In this document: piece by piece, positions 7,885 to 17,152 of the stretch
How positions within the stretch are numbered: position 1 is the first letter of the stretch
Layout: each line of letters begins with the position of its first letter
Source of the DNA: Rhizobium subbaraonis
Lineage (GTDB): Bacteria; Pseudomonadota; Alphaproteobacteria; Rhizobiales; Rhizobiaceae
DNA length: 64,000 nt
Direction of reading: 5' to 3'
Assembly: GCF_900220975.1 (NCBI RefSeq)
Contig: NZ_OBQD01000016.1
Coordinates: forward strand, 73,547 to 137,546
Program-made: the position numbers and the translations under genes
The notes under the pieces: generated by a model
Seen by the model: only the letters and a program-made list of their open reading frames with translations
The model's database searches: none
What the model was told of the DNA's origin: nothing

Positions 7885-9897
7885 ATGCAGTCGGTATTTT
7901 CCGGCGATATCGAAGTCAGCATAGTTCGGGCGGGTCGGGAAATAGCCCGCGTTGTCAGGCCGTTGCGCGAAACCGCCGCAGGTCCGGTCATTCGCTTCAA
8001 ACGCCAGTTCTGGCCAGTGGCTGATGGCATCGTATATCTCGACAATGGGCCAATCCCGGAAGACGGCGATAACTCGCCGGCAAACGAGAACCTTGTGCGC
8101 CATGACGAAGAAGACGATGTCCTCCAGGATGCGGTCATCTCGGCGGGCGGTTCAGCACGGCTACTGGTGAACGCAGGCCCGGGAACGGGCAAGACCTTTG
8201 TCGCCTGCTCCCGCGTGGCAGCGCTCATAGGGGAGGGCGTTCCGGCAAGCCGGATCTGGCTTGTCAGTTTCACACGCACTGCGATTCAGGAAATCAGAAA
8301 CCGGCTCGAGAGCTACCTCGATGATCCGGCGGACGCGACCGCCGTGAAGATCGCGACGCTCGATTCCCATGCCTGGGCAATTCAGTCGGGCTTTTCCTCC
8401 GAGGCGAGACTCACGGGGTCACACAACGACAACATACGCACAACGCTGGAGCGTGTTCTCGAGGACGAGGATGTCCAGGAATATCTCGGACGCATCAGAC
8501 ACCTGGTCATCGACGAGGCACAGGATATTATAGGCGACCGGGCCCGGCTCCTTCTTGCAATGGTTGACGGTATTGATGAGGGTTGCGGCGTCACCGTCTT
8601 TTGCGATCGGGCCCAGGCAATCTACGGCTTCACCGAGGACAGTCATGGCGATGACGACGGCGAGATTTTCGTGGAGGAGCTGGAGCGCCGTTCGTTCGAG
8701 CCACGCGAACTTCGGCGGGTACATCGCACATCCGATCCTGCCCTCCTGAAGATATTTACCGACGTGCGGCAGCGGGTCCTCGACGAGCGTCTGCCCGCAA
8801 GCAGGAAAGGCGAACTGGTCAGAGGCGAGATCCGTCGACTTGCGGCAAATCAGCTCGGCCAGTCATGGGACCTCGACCTGACCGGGGTGCCTGCAAACTC
8901 GCTTGTCCTGGTAAGGCAACGCTGCGATGCTCTCACCATCTCGGGAAAAAACAGCGAGATACCGCATCGGCTTCGTATGTCGGGGCTTCCGTCACGCATC
9001 CTTCCGTGGCTGGCGCAGATTTTCTGGGACTACGCCGGGCGCCGGGTATCTGATGATGACTTCACCGAGCTCTGGCAAACAAGGATCGATGAATCGGCTG
9101 CGCCGCTCACAGCGGAACGGGCATGGCAGCTGATGGTCGAGGGTGCCGGTGTGACTGGACACCTGGTAGATCTCCATCGGCTGAGAGAACTGCTTGGCAG
9201 ATCCAGCCCCCCTGTCATTTTCACCTCACCGGAGTACGGCGATGGAGGGCCCGTCGTCGGCACGATCCACGCCAGCAAGGGCCGGGAGGGGGATAATGTA
9301 TTTCTCTTTCTTCCACCTCTTGAGGATGATGCCGATGACGAAGAGGAGATCAGGGTCTTGTATGTCGGAGCGACGCGTGCGAAACACCGCCTCTCCGTCG
9401 GCGACGCGCCTGGCCGGCAATCCGGCAACATCGACGGAAGGGTCTGGAAACGGCTTCCGAAAGACAAACTACTGATCGAAATCGGGCGATCCGGAGATCT
9501 CGACGCCGAAGGTCTCGTGGGCGTGGCCGCGTTCTCCGAAGAGGAGGCGCGGAAAGCACAATTGGTCATCGCCCTCAATCCCTCGATGCAGGATCTTTAT
9601 GCCGCTGCAAAAGGCGATCTCGGATGGAACATGGAGCTCGTCACTCCGGAGCAGCAGCGTATTGCAGTTCTGGCCGACAGGGTAAGAACGGATTTCCGCG
9701 AAATCGCCAAAGCAACTAACCGATGGCCTCAGCCAGGCTACCTCGCCAAAATCCGCTCTATAGGGCTGCGCACCCTTGTCGTTCGGCCCGGTGACCCCGT
9801 TCTTGAACGCCTCCACGAACCATGGCGATCGAGCGGTTTCATGCTTGCACCGATGCTGGTCGGGTTCGGATGGTCGAAACTGAAAGGACGCTCATGA
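7885..9897 (+). CDS. UvrD/Rep-like superfamily 1 helicase of the DISARM-like operon
   Basis: 670 residues. After about 80 residues without a known motif come Walker A NAGPGTGKTFVA (about residue 97), VSFTRTAIQEIRNRL (motif Ia), VIDEAQDI (motif II, about 209), DRAQAIYGF (motif III), VGTIHASKGREGDNVFL (about 461) and EIRVLYVGATRAKHRLSV (motif VI, about 490). This is a complete SF1A helicase of the UvrD type. It is the first gene of a rightward operon and overlaps the next start by 4 bp. It occupies the position where class 2 DISARM loci carry drmE, but it is not clearly that protein. The start ATG follows a GGAGGAAACGGGG sequence. Confidence 0.88.
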   Translation: MQSVFSGDIEVSIVRAGREIARVVRPLRETAAGPVIRFKRQFWPVADGIVYLDNGPIPEDGDNSPANENLVRHDEEDDVLQDAVISAGGSARLLVNAGPGTGKTFVACSRVAALIGEGVPASRIWLVSFTRTAIQEIRNRLESYLDDPADATAVKIATLDSHAWAIQSGFSSEARLTGSHNDNIRTTLERVLEDEDVQEYLGRIRHLVIDEAQDIIGDRARLLLAMVDGIDEGCGVTVFCDRAQAIYGFTEDSHGDDDGEIFVEELERRSFEPRELRRVHRTSDPALLKIFTDVRQRVLDERLPASRKGELVRGEIRRLAANQLGQSWDLDLTGVPANSLVLVRQRCDALTISGKNSEIPHRLRMSGLPSRILPWLAQIFWDYAGRRVSDDDFTELWQTRIDESAAPLTAERAWQLMVEGAGVTGHLVDLHRLRELLGRSSPPVIFTSPEYGDGGPVVGTIHASKGREGDNVFLFLPPLEDDADDEEEIRVLYVGATRAKHRLSVGDAPGRQSGNIDGRVWKRLPKDKLLIEIGRSGDLDAEGLVGVAAFSEEEARKAQLVIALNPSMQDLYAAAKGDLGWNMELVTPEQQRIAVLADRVRTDFREIAKATNRWPQPGYLAKIRSIGLRTLVVRPGDPVLERLHEPWRSSGFMLAPMLVGFGWSKLKGRS

Positions 9898-12800
9898 CAG
9901 TCGAAATGCCTCGGGACGCGCTCATCCGGCGCATGCGCGAGGATCTCATGGGTCCCCGCGAGGTCGATGAAACGCTGGCTGCGCGACCGTCGGACGTTTA
10001 TCTGACGGGAATACTCTGGCCCAGAAACACTGCCATCTCTCCTGACGAAGACGAACGACTGTCCGTCGCTGTCGGTGGTGGTGACGACGACGGCGATGAC
10101 ACGCCCGAGCAGGTGCAGGCCCGGTCGGTCGGCATGCGACGTCCATCGACAGCAGGAATTTCTTTTGCCGTGACAGCGACCCTTGACCAGAGACCGACGG
10201 TCGATGTGCAACTCGAATTCGGAACCTATTCGCCTTCGGAAAGCGGCGGCAGGAATCACTGGAGCCGGCGCCAGAACTCGATAGGTCCGATCGAGGTCGC
10301 ACTGGACGAGCCGGCCGCGGATATTTCCCTGGACCAATACGGCTTCCCGGAATTGCGTCTGAACTCCCGCACCGTACCTTTCGAGCGTGGCCTGCTATCC
10401 ACGCTCACCCTCGTGAATGATGCGATGCCTGCTGAGCAGGGACGGGCAGCTTTGGAGCAGGCGACGATATTTCAAGTTTCCGTCGATATCCGGGCCGGCA
10501 GTGGATGCCGGCTCATCTCTCGCCCCAGCCGCCGCAGTCCGGTCGACGAGGAAGACTGGTCCTCAGCGCTTCTCTATCGCCATGCCCGGGAATACGCCGC
10601 CGGTCACACCTGCTCGGCCGACTGGGTCGAAACAGCAGATGGTGATGGGGCCACGCTGGTCCGCACTGAATGGATCCCGGAAACCGTAGTCGCCGCGGTG
10701 ACACCAGATGGACATGCCGTCTTCGCGGACCTGAACGATGGCGTTTGTCAGCCGCTTTCAGCAAACTGGCTGGCGGCTTGCGATCACTCCGCCCTGCCAG
10801 CAGCACTCCGCCGTCTTTGTGATGCATACGAGCGCTGGATCCTCATCCAGCAGGACGAAACGGGACACCTGCGAGGCAAACTGGCCGACGCTGCGACAAG
10901 ACATCTGGCGGAGGCGGAGCACATCCTTGATCGCATGCGCGGCGGCGTAAGACTCCTCGAAACAGATCCTGCCTGCGCCCGCGCCTTCAGGCTGGCCAAC
11001 CTTGCTATGACGACACAGCGTCAATGGGCCGGTCTCGGCGAACTGATCTGGCGCCCGTTCCAGCTCGGCTTCCTTCTCCTGACGATCGAAAGCGCCGCCC
11101 TGTCGGAACATCCCGATCGCGACACCATGGACCTCCTGTGGTTTCCGACCGGTGGCGGCAAGACCGAGGCCTATCTCGGCCTCATCGCGTTTATCGCATT
11201 CCATCGCCGCCTGAGCAGGCCCAATGCCGATAACGGTGCAGGTGTTTCGGTGATCATGCGCTATACCCTGCGTCTGCTCACGACCCAGCAATTCATTCGC
11301 GCCGCGGCGATGATCTGCGCCTGCGAGGTCATCCGACGTGGAAAGTTTGGTCCCGAGAATGTGACGGGTCTTGGCGATGAGCCGTTTTCGATTGGCCTGT
11401 GGGTCGGGGAAAATTCAACACCGAACACGCGCCAGAGCGCGTTCAACAGCAGAACGGATGATTCAAGGTCCAGTCCCGAACAGTTGCTCGAGTGCCCCTG
11501 CTGCAGGAAAGCGCTGAACTATCACCAGCCATTGCCTGCCGATCCGGTGCAGATTTTCTGCCGCACTGCTGACTGCACGCTCGCCGGCAGCACGCCGCTT
11601 CCGGTGTGGACGGTCGACGAGGACGTCTACGCTGCGCGACCGACCTTGCTCGTGGGAACGATCGACAAGTTCGCTCAGATTGTTCGCAATTCCCGCACCG
11701 CAGTCCTGTTTGCGGTGGGATCGAAAGCCCAGCCACAACTGATCCTGCAGGACGAACTGCATCTGATTTCGGGGCCACTCGGAACACTGGCTGGTCTCTA
11801 CGAATCGGCTCTCGACCTCATTCTCTCCGCCGACGGCACCCGGCCAAAAATCATCGGATCCACAGCCACCATTCGCCGCGCACCCGAACAGGTGCGCGCC
11901 CTGTTCGACCGGAAGACATGTCAGTTCCCTCCTCCGGGGCTGTCGGCCGACGATTCCGGTTTTACAGTCGTCGACCCCTCCTTACCGGGGCGACGGTATG
12001 TCGGTATCACTACGGCAGGCCGGTCGGCCAAGTTCACACTTCAGGCAGCCGCGGCATCCCTGCTGCAGAGTGCATTCGCTGGCTTGCCACCCGAACACCA
12101 GGATCATTACTGGACGCTCGTCGCCTATTTCAATTCGCTGCGCGAACTCGGCGGTGCCCTCGTTCTCATGCAGGACGACGTTCACGACAGCATCCGACTG
12201 TTCGCAGATGCGCGCCACGAGGAAAGGCGGACATTGCAGTTCGTCGAGGAACTGACATCACGCCGGACCCAGAAGGAAATCACCGGCATGCTCAGCCAAC
12301 TCGAACGAAAGGCCGGCCATCCGGAAGCTGTCGACGTTCTGCTCGCGACCAACATGGTCAGCGTAGGCGTGGACATTTCCCGACTCGGCCTGATGCTCGT
12401 CAACGGTCAGCCAAAGACGATGGCGGAGTACATCCAGGCGACGAGCCGCGTCGGACGCGGATCGGTATCTGGACTGGTCATCCCGGTTCTCAACAACGCC
12501 AAACCCCGCGACCGTTCTCATTACGAGACGTTCCGGACATGGCACTCGACACTCTATCGCGAGGTCGAGGCTACCAGCGTCACACCGTTTGCGTCGAGGG
12601 CGCGCGACCGCGCCCTGCATGCAGTTCTCGTTGCCATTATCCGGCATCTGGCCGCCGGCATGCTGGATTCGCCGGTGCTGAATGATTCAGCGCTCGACGC
12701 TGCAGAAGAGCTGATCTTGAAGGTCGGCAAGCGGGCGAAGGATGTCGATCCCCTGGAAACCGACGTCGAGACCGAACTGAGAGAGCGCCTGAACAGATGG

Positions 12801-13004
12801 CGCCGCAGGGCACCGCAGGTCTACTGGAATGAGTATAAGAAAGACACGCTGCTGCAGTCGGCCGAAGCCGCGGCTGCCAAGCGGGCAGCCGGAAGGGTCG
12901 TCGGTCAGGCCTGGCCCACTCCCAATTCAATGAGAGGGGTAGAACCCTCGACGAACTACAGGCTTGCCGAAGGGCTGCGGAGGAAAACAGATGGCACGGT
13001 ATGA
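9894..13004 (+). CDS. drmA: DISARM-like helicase, DrmA family
   Basis: 1036 residues when started at the ATG that overlaps the previous stop (ATGA). It is a superfamily 2 helicase with Walker A LLWFPTGGGKTEAYLGL (about residue 417), a metal-binding CPCC...C..C cluster (about 530-565), DELH box LILQDELHLISGPLGT (about 619), IGSTATIRR and the C-terminal helicase motifs LLATNMVSVGVDISRLGLM and QATSRVGRG (about 830-855). Order, size and the immediately following DUF1998 gene match DrmA of DISARM anti-phage systems, in which DrmA with DrmB forms the core DNA-engaging complex. The family assignment is from motif pattern and context. Confidence 0.82.
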   Translation: MTVEMPRDALIRRMREDLMGPREVDETLAARPSDVYLTGILWPRNTAISPDEDERLSVAVGGGDDDGDDTPEQVQARSVGMRRPSTAGISFAVTATLDQRPTVDVQLEFGTYSPSESGGRNHWSRRQNSIGPIEVALDEPAADISLDQYGFPELRLNSRTVPFERGLLSTLTLVNDAMPAEQGRAALEQATIFQVSVDIRAGSGCRLISRPSRRSPVDEEDWSSALLYRHAREYAAGHTCSADWVETADGDGATLVRTEWIPETVVAAVTPDGHAVFADLNDGVCQPLSANWLAACDHSALPAALRRLCDAYERWILIQQDETGHLRGKLADAATRHLAEAEHILDRMRGGVRLLETDPACARAFRLANLAMTTQRQWAGLGELIWRPFQLGFLLLTIESAALSEHPDRDTMDLLWFPTGGGKTEAYLGLIAFIAFHRRLSRPNADNGAGVSVIMRYTLRLLTTQQFIRAAAMICACEVIRRGKFGPENVTGLGDEPFSIGLWVGENSTPNTRQSAFNSRTDDSRSSPEQLLECPCCRKALNYHQPLPADPVQIFCRTADCTLAGSTPLPVWTVDEDVYAARPTLLVGTIDKFAQIVRNSRTAVLFAVGSKAQPQLILQDELHLISGPLGTLAGLYESALDLILSADGTRPKIIGSTATIRRAPEQVRALFDRKTCQFPPPGLSADDSGFTVVDPSLPGRRYVGITTAGRSAKFTLQAAAASLLQSAFAGLPPEHQDHYWTLVAYFNSLRELGGALVLMQDDVHDSIRLFADARHEERRTLQFVEELTSRRTQKEITGMLSQLERKAGHPEAVDVLLATNMVSVGVDISRLGLMLVNGQPKTMAEYIQATSRVGRGSVSGLVIPVLNNAKPRDRSHYETFRTWHSTLYREVEATSVTPFASRARDRALHAVLVAIIRHLAAGMLDSPVLNDSALDAAEELILKVGKRAKDVDPLETDVETELRERLNRWRRRAPQVYWNEYKKDTLLQSAEAAAAKRAAGRVVGQAWPTPNSMRGVEPSTNYRLAEGLRRKTDGTV

Positions 13005-14817
13005 CCTTGGGGAACTCCGCAGAAGCGCGGCCGTGGCGACGTTCGGTCCGGGCGCGATCGTCGACTTTCGTGCCGGCGAAGCCACCATCTCCGCCGTCGC
13101 AGCCGGGCTCGAGCAATGGGACGAGAGTTTTCCGCCGGCCGGCATGCTCAATGAGCAGGCGATCCGCGAAGAGCGCCTACAGAAGAAACTCGGGGTCAAG
13201 GGTTTCAGACTTCCTCCGGTGCGTGACCCTGCCCGCGAGAAGGATGCCGAACGAGCCTTGCCGGCCGTGCGGTTTCCGCAATGGCTCCAGTGCCCGAAAT
13301 GCGACCGGATTGCAAAGGTGGAGGAATGGGGCGAGGAGGCCGGCCGCGCCGGCGTCCATTGCCAGAAATGCACCAGTGAGGCGCCCGGCCGGCGAAAGGT
13401 CTACGTCGTGCCGGTCCGTTTCGTTCTTGCGTGCGAATCCGGCCATCTCGATGAGTTTCCGTGGCACTGGTGGGTCGGCCACAAGGAAGGCTGCAGGAAC
13501 AAGCGCTTTCTCAAATTGGAATCACGACAGGCCGGTCTTGCGGGCCTCATCCTCAGTTGCGCCGAGTGCGGCTCGACGAAGTCCATGGATGGTATATTCT
13601 CGAAAGAAACCTGGAAGAAATTCTCGACCTGTTCCGGCCGGCGTCCCTGGCTCGCCGGCGGCCACCAGGACTGCTCCCACCATCCGCGTGCCACACAGCG
13701 CGGCGCGTCGAACCTCTACTTTCCCGTCATTGAATCCGCCCTCAGCATCCCGCCATGGTCGGACCGCTTGCAGGAAGCGCTTGGAGTGTACTGGGAGCCG
13801 ATCGTCAACGTAGCCGAAGGACGCGCCACCTTCATAGCAAGCCTGGCGACGACGGTCCTGGCGCCGGTGCTGAGCGAACTCAACATGTCCCCCGAAGAGC
13901 TCGCCGCAGAGGTGGCGCGGCGCGTGAAGCAGGAGGAAGTTATCGACGTCGATAATCTGCGCGGTGAGGAATACCGCCAGTTCACGGGCAGCGCCTATGT
14001 TCAGGGGCTCGATCGGGAGTTCGAGATCCGCCCCCAGAAGGTTCCGGACGGCTTGCGTCCTTGGTTCTCGCGCCTCGTCAAGGTGAGCCGGTTGCGGGAG
14101 GTCAGGGCGATGACCGGCTTCACACGCATCCATCCACTCGGTGAAGGTGCGACGGAAAAGGCGAAGATCTCGCTCTCGAACCTGGGCTGGTTGCCTGCTA
14201 TCGAGGTGCGTGGTGAGGGCATCTTCCTTGAGTTCGACGATAAGGCGATCGGCGAGTGGGAAAAGCGACCTGAAGTGGAATCCCGCGCGGCGCGCATCGA
14301 TCAGCACCTCAGAGACGAATGGCAGGAACGTCACGGGGCGGGATCTGAACCGCCACGCGTCATCACTCCCCGCTTCCTGCTCGTTCATACCTTTGCGCAC
14401 GCGCTGATGAGGCAGCTCACGCTGGACTGCGGTTATTCGTCCACTGCCTTGCGCGAGCGATTGTACGTGTCCGACGGAGACACCGGAATGCGCGGGCTAC
14501 TCATCTATACGGCGACGACGGATGACGACGGCACGCTCGGCGGGCTGCAAAGACAGGGCGATCCCGACCGCATCGAAGGCACGATCATATCAGCTGTGCA
14601 ATCGCAGGCATGGTGCTCGTCCGATCCCCTGTGCATCGAGGACATGCTGACGCCGGAAGACGGCCTTTCGCTGGCGGCGTGCCACTCCTGCGTGCTCGCG
14701 CCGGAAACATCCTGCGAGGAGTTCAACCGGTTCCTGGACCGGGCGACCCTCGTCGGACTTCCGTCCGCTGCATCGGTGGGCTATTTCGGCACAATGATCA
14801 CGGATGCGCGCGTATGA
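12991..14817 (+). CDS. drmB: DISARM-like DUF1998 protein, DrmB family
   Basis: 608 residues; the ATG at 12991 is chosen because it overlaps the drmA end by 14 bp and gives the conserved MARYDLGELRRSAAVATFGPG opening. A zinc-finger-like pair CPKCDRI...HCQKC lies near residues 105-130, and further CxxC pairs at about 190. The C-terminal DUF1998 domain shows HTFAHALMRQLTLDCGYSS (about 466), GMRGLLIYT and the CHSC...TSCEEFNR cluster near the end. In DISARM, DrmB partners the DrmA helicase. Together these two genes are the signature pair of the system. Confidence 0.85.
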   Translation: MARYDLGELRRSAAVATFGPGAIVDFRAGEATISAVAAGLEQWDESFPPAGMLNEQAIREERLQKKLGVKGFRLPPVRDPAREKDAERALPAVRFPQWLQCPKCDRIAKVEEWGEEAGRAGVHCQKCTSEAPGRRKVYVVPVRFVLACESGHLDEFPWHWWVGHKEGCRNKRFLKLESRQAGLAGLILSCAECGSTKSMDGIFSKETWKKFSTCSGRRPWLAGGHQDCSHHPRATQRGASNLYFPVIESALSIPPWSDRLQEALGVYWEPIVNVAEGRATFIASLATTVLAPVLSELNMSPEELAAEVARRVKQEEVIDVDNLRGEEYRQFTGSAYVQGLDREFEIRPQKVPDGLRPWFSRLVKVSRLREVRAMTGFTRIHPLGEGATEKAKISLSNLGWLPAIEVRGEGIFLEFDDKAIGEWEKRPEVESRAARIDQHLRDEWQERHGAGSEPPRVITPRFLLVHTFAHALMRQLTLDCGYSSTALRERLYVSDGDTGMRGLLIYTATTDDDGTLGGLQRQGDPDRIEGTIISAVQSQAWCSSDPLCIEDMLTPEDGLSLAACHSCVLAPETSCEEFNRFLDRATLVGLPSAASVGYFGTMITDARV

Positions 14818-16448
14818 CTGGCGCGCGTATGTGGCCGTCACCCCTGCCACGCCAGATCAGGCAGGATCCTCTGCGTTCCTCCGAGGTGCGGGTATACGAT
14901 CTGCTTGCAGAACAGCTTGGCCCGCAATGGACGGTCTATTACAGTCGCCCGTATCTCAAGATGACATCGACGGGCGCGGAACTGGACGGGGAAGCGGATT
15001 TCGTGGTGGTTCACCCCGTGCGGGGCATGCTGACTCTGGAGGTCAAGGGTGGCGAAATATCGAGAGATCCTGCCACTGAGCAGTGGTTCAGCCGCGACCG
15101 CCACAATGTCCTCCACAAGATCACGAATCCGGTGAAACAGGCTGTTTCAGCGCAGCATACCCTGCTCGACAAGGTCCGCGAGCTCGCCAGTTGGCCAAAG
15201 GGAGCGTTCATACGCGCCCGGCACGGGGTCGTATTCCCCAACGCCGCCAGCCCTCCTCAAAATCTCGGCCCTGACATGCCGCGCGAGATCTTCTGCTGCA
15301 GACACGAGTTTCCGAAACTCGGCGAATGGGTTCGAAGCCGACTTGCGGGCGGCAACGAGGGACCGATGGGCGAGGCCGGCATGAAGGCCTTCGAGGAGTT
15401 GCTCTCGCTCCCCTTTACGCTGCGTGTTCCCCTTGCCAGCTACCTTGGCGAGGATGAGCAAGCGATCGAGACGCTGACGCCCCAACAATTCTATGTGCTC
15501 GATGCAGTGTCGCATCTGACGCGCGTGGCGGCGGGCGGTGGCGCCGGGACGGGAAAGACGATCGTAGCCTGCGAGGACGCATTCCGGCTGGCCACAGCCG
15601 GTCAAAAAACAGCCCTCCTGTGTCTCGGCGACAAGCTTGCCTCGCATTTGCGTCAGCGTATGAAGTCGTCCGGAGTCCTTGTCATGACGTTTCCCGAACT
15701 CTGCCACCACTATGCGTTTGTCGCGGGATTGCGCGGCGACCTGGGCCTGAGCGAGGCACTGGAAATCGGACCGGATCTCCTTGCGAAAGCCGTTCAAACG
15801 GAACCCTCTCTGAGGCTGGATGCCATCGTGGTCGACGAGGCGCAGGATTTCCGGACGCAGTGGTGGATCGCGCTGGAAGACATACTCGTCGATTCGAAAA
15901 CATCGACGCTGCACGCGTTCTACGACACAAACCAGAGCGTCTACGGCGATCTCACGGGCGAACTCGCATCGTTCAACATCGTCCCGATCAGGCTCTCGCG
16001 CAATCTACGGAACACCCAGGCGATCCACGCCGCAGCGACACGATTCTATCGCGGCAGCGCCATCACCGCCGATGGGCCGGAAGGTTTTCCCGTCCATTGG
16101 GTCGCCTGCACTCCACGCTCGAGAGAGCAGCAGGTTATCGACGTCCTTCGCGGTCTTACGGTCGATGGCGAAGTTGCTGCTGCCAACATTACCGTCCTTG
16201 TCGCAAGCGAGGAACTTGTCGGGCACCTGCAAAAGCGTTTGGCTACTTTCGACGGACTGACCGTCTCACATATCCGCGATTTCAAAGGTTTGGAGTGCCA
16301 GGCGGCGCTGCTCATCGCCACTCGGGAAATCGCTGACGAACGAGAGCTGGCTTACGTCGCGTTGTCACGGGCCCGTGCTCACCTGACCATTTTGGGCGAG
16401 TCGGACATATTGAACTGGCTGAAGGAACATTCACCAAATCCGATCTAG
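14814..16448 (+). CDS. NERD-domain nuclease-helicase of the DISARM-like operon
   Basis: 544 residues, ATG overlapping the drmB stop by 4 bp. Residues about 30-130 form a NERD (nuclease-related) domain: ELDGEADFVVVHPVRGMLTL and EVKGGEI, with the Asp, Glu-X-Lys pattern of PD-(D/E)XK nucleases. A UvrD-like helicase follows with GGGAGTGKTIVACEDA (about 243), VVDEAQDFRTQWW (about 341), DTNQSVYG, HIRDFKGLECQAALL and LAYVALSRARAHLTI (about 490-520). In textbook DISARM the gene after drmB is drmC, a phospholipase-D-like protein; here the NERD-helicase takes its place and may supply the nuclease activity. That replacement is inference from position. Confidence 0.85.
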   Translation: MTGARMWPSPLPRQIRQDPLRSSEVRVYDLLAEQLGPQWTVYYSRPYLKMTSTGAELDGEADFVVVHPVRGMLTLEVKGGEISRDPATEQWFSRDRHNVLHKITNPVKQAVSAQHTLLDKVRELASWPKGAFIRARHGVVFPNAASPPQNLGPDMPREIFCCRHEFPKLGEWVRSRLAGGNEGPMGEAGMKAFEELLSLPFTLRVPLASYLGEDEQAIETLTPQQFYVLDAVSHLTRVAAGGGAGTGKTIVACEDAFRLATAGQKTALLCLGDKLASHLRQRMKSSGVLVMTFPELCHHYAFVAGLRGDLGLSEALEIGPDLLAKAVQTEPSLRLDAIVVDEAQDFRTQWWIALEDILVDSKTSTLHAFYDTNQSVYGDLTGELASFNIVPIRLSRNLRNTQAIHAAATRFYRGSAITADGPEGFPVHWVACTPRSREQQVIDVLRGLTVDGEVAAANITVLVASEELVGHLQKRLATFDGLTVSHIRDFKGLECQAALLIATREIADERELAYVALSRARAHLTILGESDILNWLKEHSPNPI

Positions 16449-16508
16449 CCGATCGGGGCAGGGGCGCCGGTCACGGAAGCCACCGTCCTCAAGAGAAGGG
16501 ACTGCCGC

Positions 16509-17087
16509 ATGATGAAGATGAGCGTACAGCCCGAAACCGTTAATGTTGAGATCAGAAGGACAGTCAACCTGTCTCTTCTGCCGCTTTTGGATGAAGAGCG
16601 CGCCGGATCGGAAGACGGAATTGCGCTAAATCTCGCCTACTTCGATGTCCGGGGATGGGACGTGGAAGACGTCGAACTCGTGCAGAAGGAAGAACTCGAA
16701 CTTCTCACCAAGCTGGCAGATGCCGGCTGGAGGACAGATGCTGCCGAGGAAATTCTGGAAGGGCACTTTTCCGACTACAGCGAGCTTTCCGGCTTCGATG
16801 CAGGAATGGGCACGGCGGTGTATGCTCTCTCGGCGGCCGGTGCGATACCGATTTCCTCGTGCAACGGCGGAACCATCGGGCAGGGATTCCACGCCGAAAG
16901 AGTGCCATCAATCCTGTTTGCTGCAGGGGAAAATTTCGAGCCTGCACTGATCATGAAAGCGGCGGAAGAGGCCGATCTGGGCCTTATCCCCAACGGCGAA
17001 TTCGTAGAAATTTTTGCTGACCAGGTGCTCAAGTTCCATGATTTCTCACGAAGACTCACGGCTGCCCTGAGAGAGAAAACATCCTGA
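16509..17087 (+). CDS. Unknown protein at the end of the DISARM-like operon
   Basis: 192 residues, 60 bp downstream of the NERD-helicase gene on the same strand and probably cotranscribed. No family is recognised. It is acidic, begins MMKMSVQPETVNVEIRRTVN, and has a central Gly-rich segment AGAIPISSCNGGTIGQGFHA with one Cys followed by a hydrophobic strand PSILFAAGE. No membrane segment or signal peptide is seen. An AAGAGAAGGGA sequence before the ATG is a good ribosome binding site. It may be an accessory component of the defence system or a separate passenger. Confidence 0.75.
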   Translation: MMKMSVQPETVNVEIRRTVNLSLLPLLDEERAGSEDGIALNLAYFDVRGWDVEDVELVQKEELELLTKLADAGWRTDAAEEILEGHFSDYSELSGFDAGMGTAVYALSAAGAIPISSCNGGTIGQGFHAERVPSILFAAGENFEPALIMKAAEEADLGLIPNGEFVEIFADQVLKFHDFSRRLTAALREKTS

Positions 17088-17130
17088 CCTGACGCTCAGC
17101 ACTTGTGGCGATCTCGCCCTGTCGTAGTTC

Positions 17131-17152
17131 AAAAAAAGCGAGCTATCGCTCG
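17131..17152 (-). terminator. Rho-independent terminator of the TrlF-like remnant
   Basis: On the minus strand CGAGC, loop GATA, GCTCG is followed by C and seven T. The TAG stop of the remnant frame lies in the hairpin. It would end leftward transcription facing the defence operon. Confidence 0.8.
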
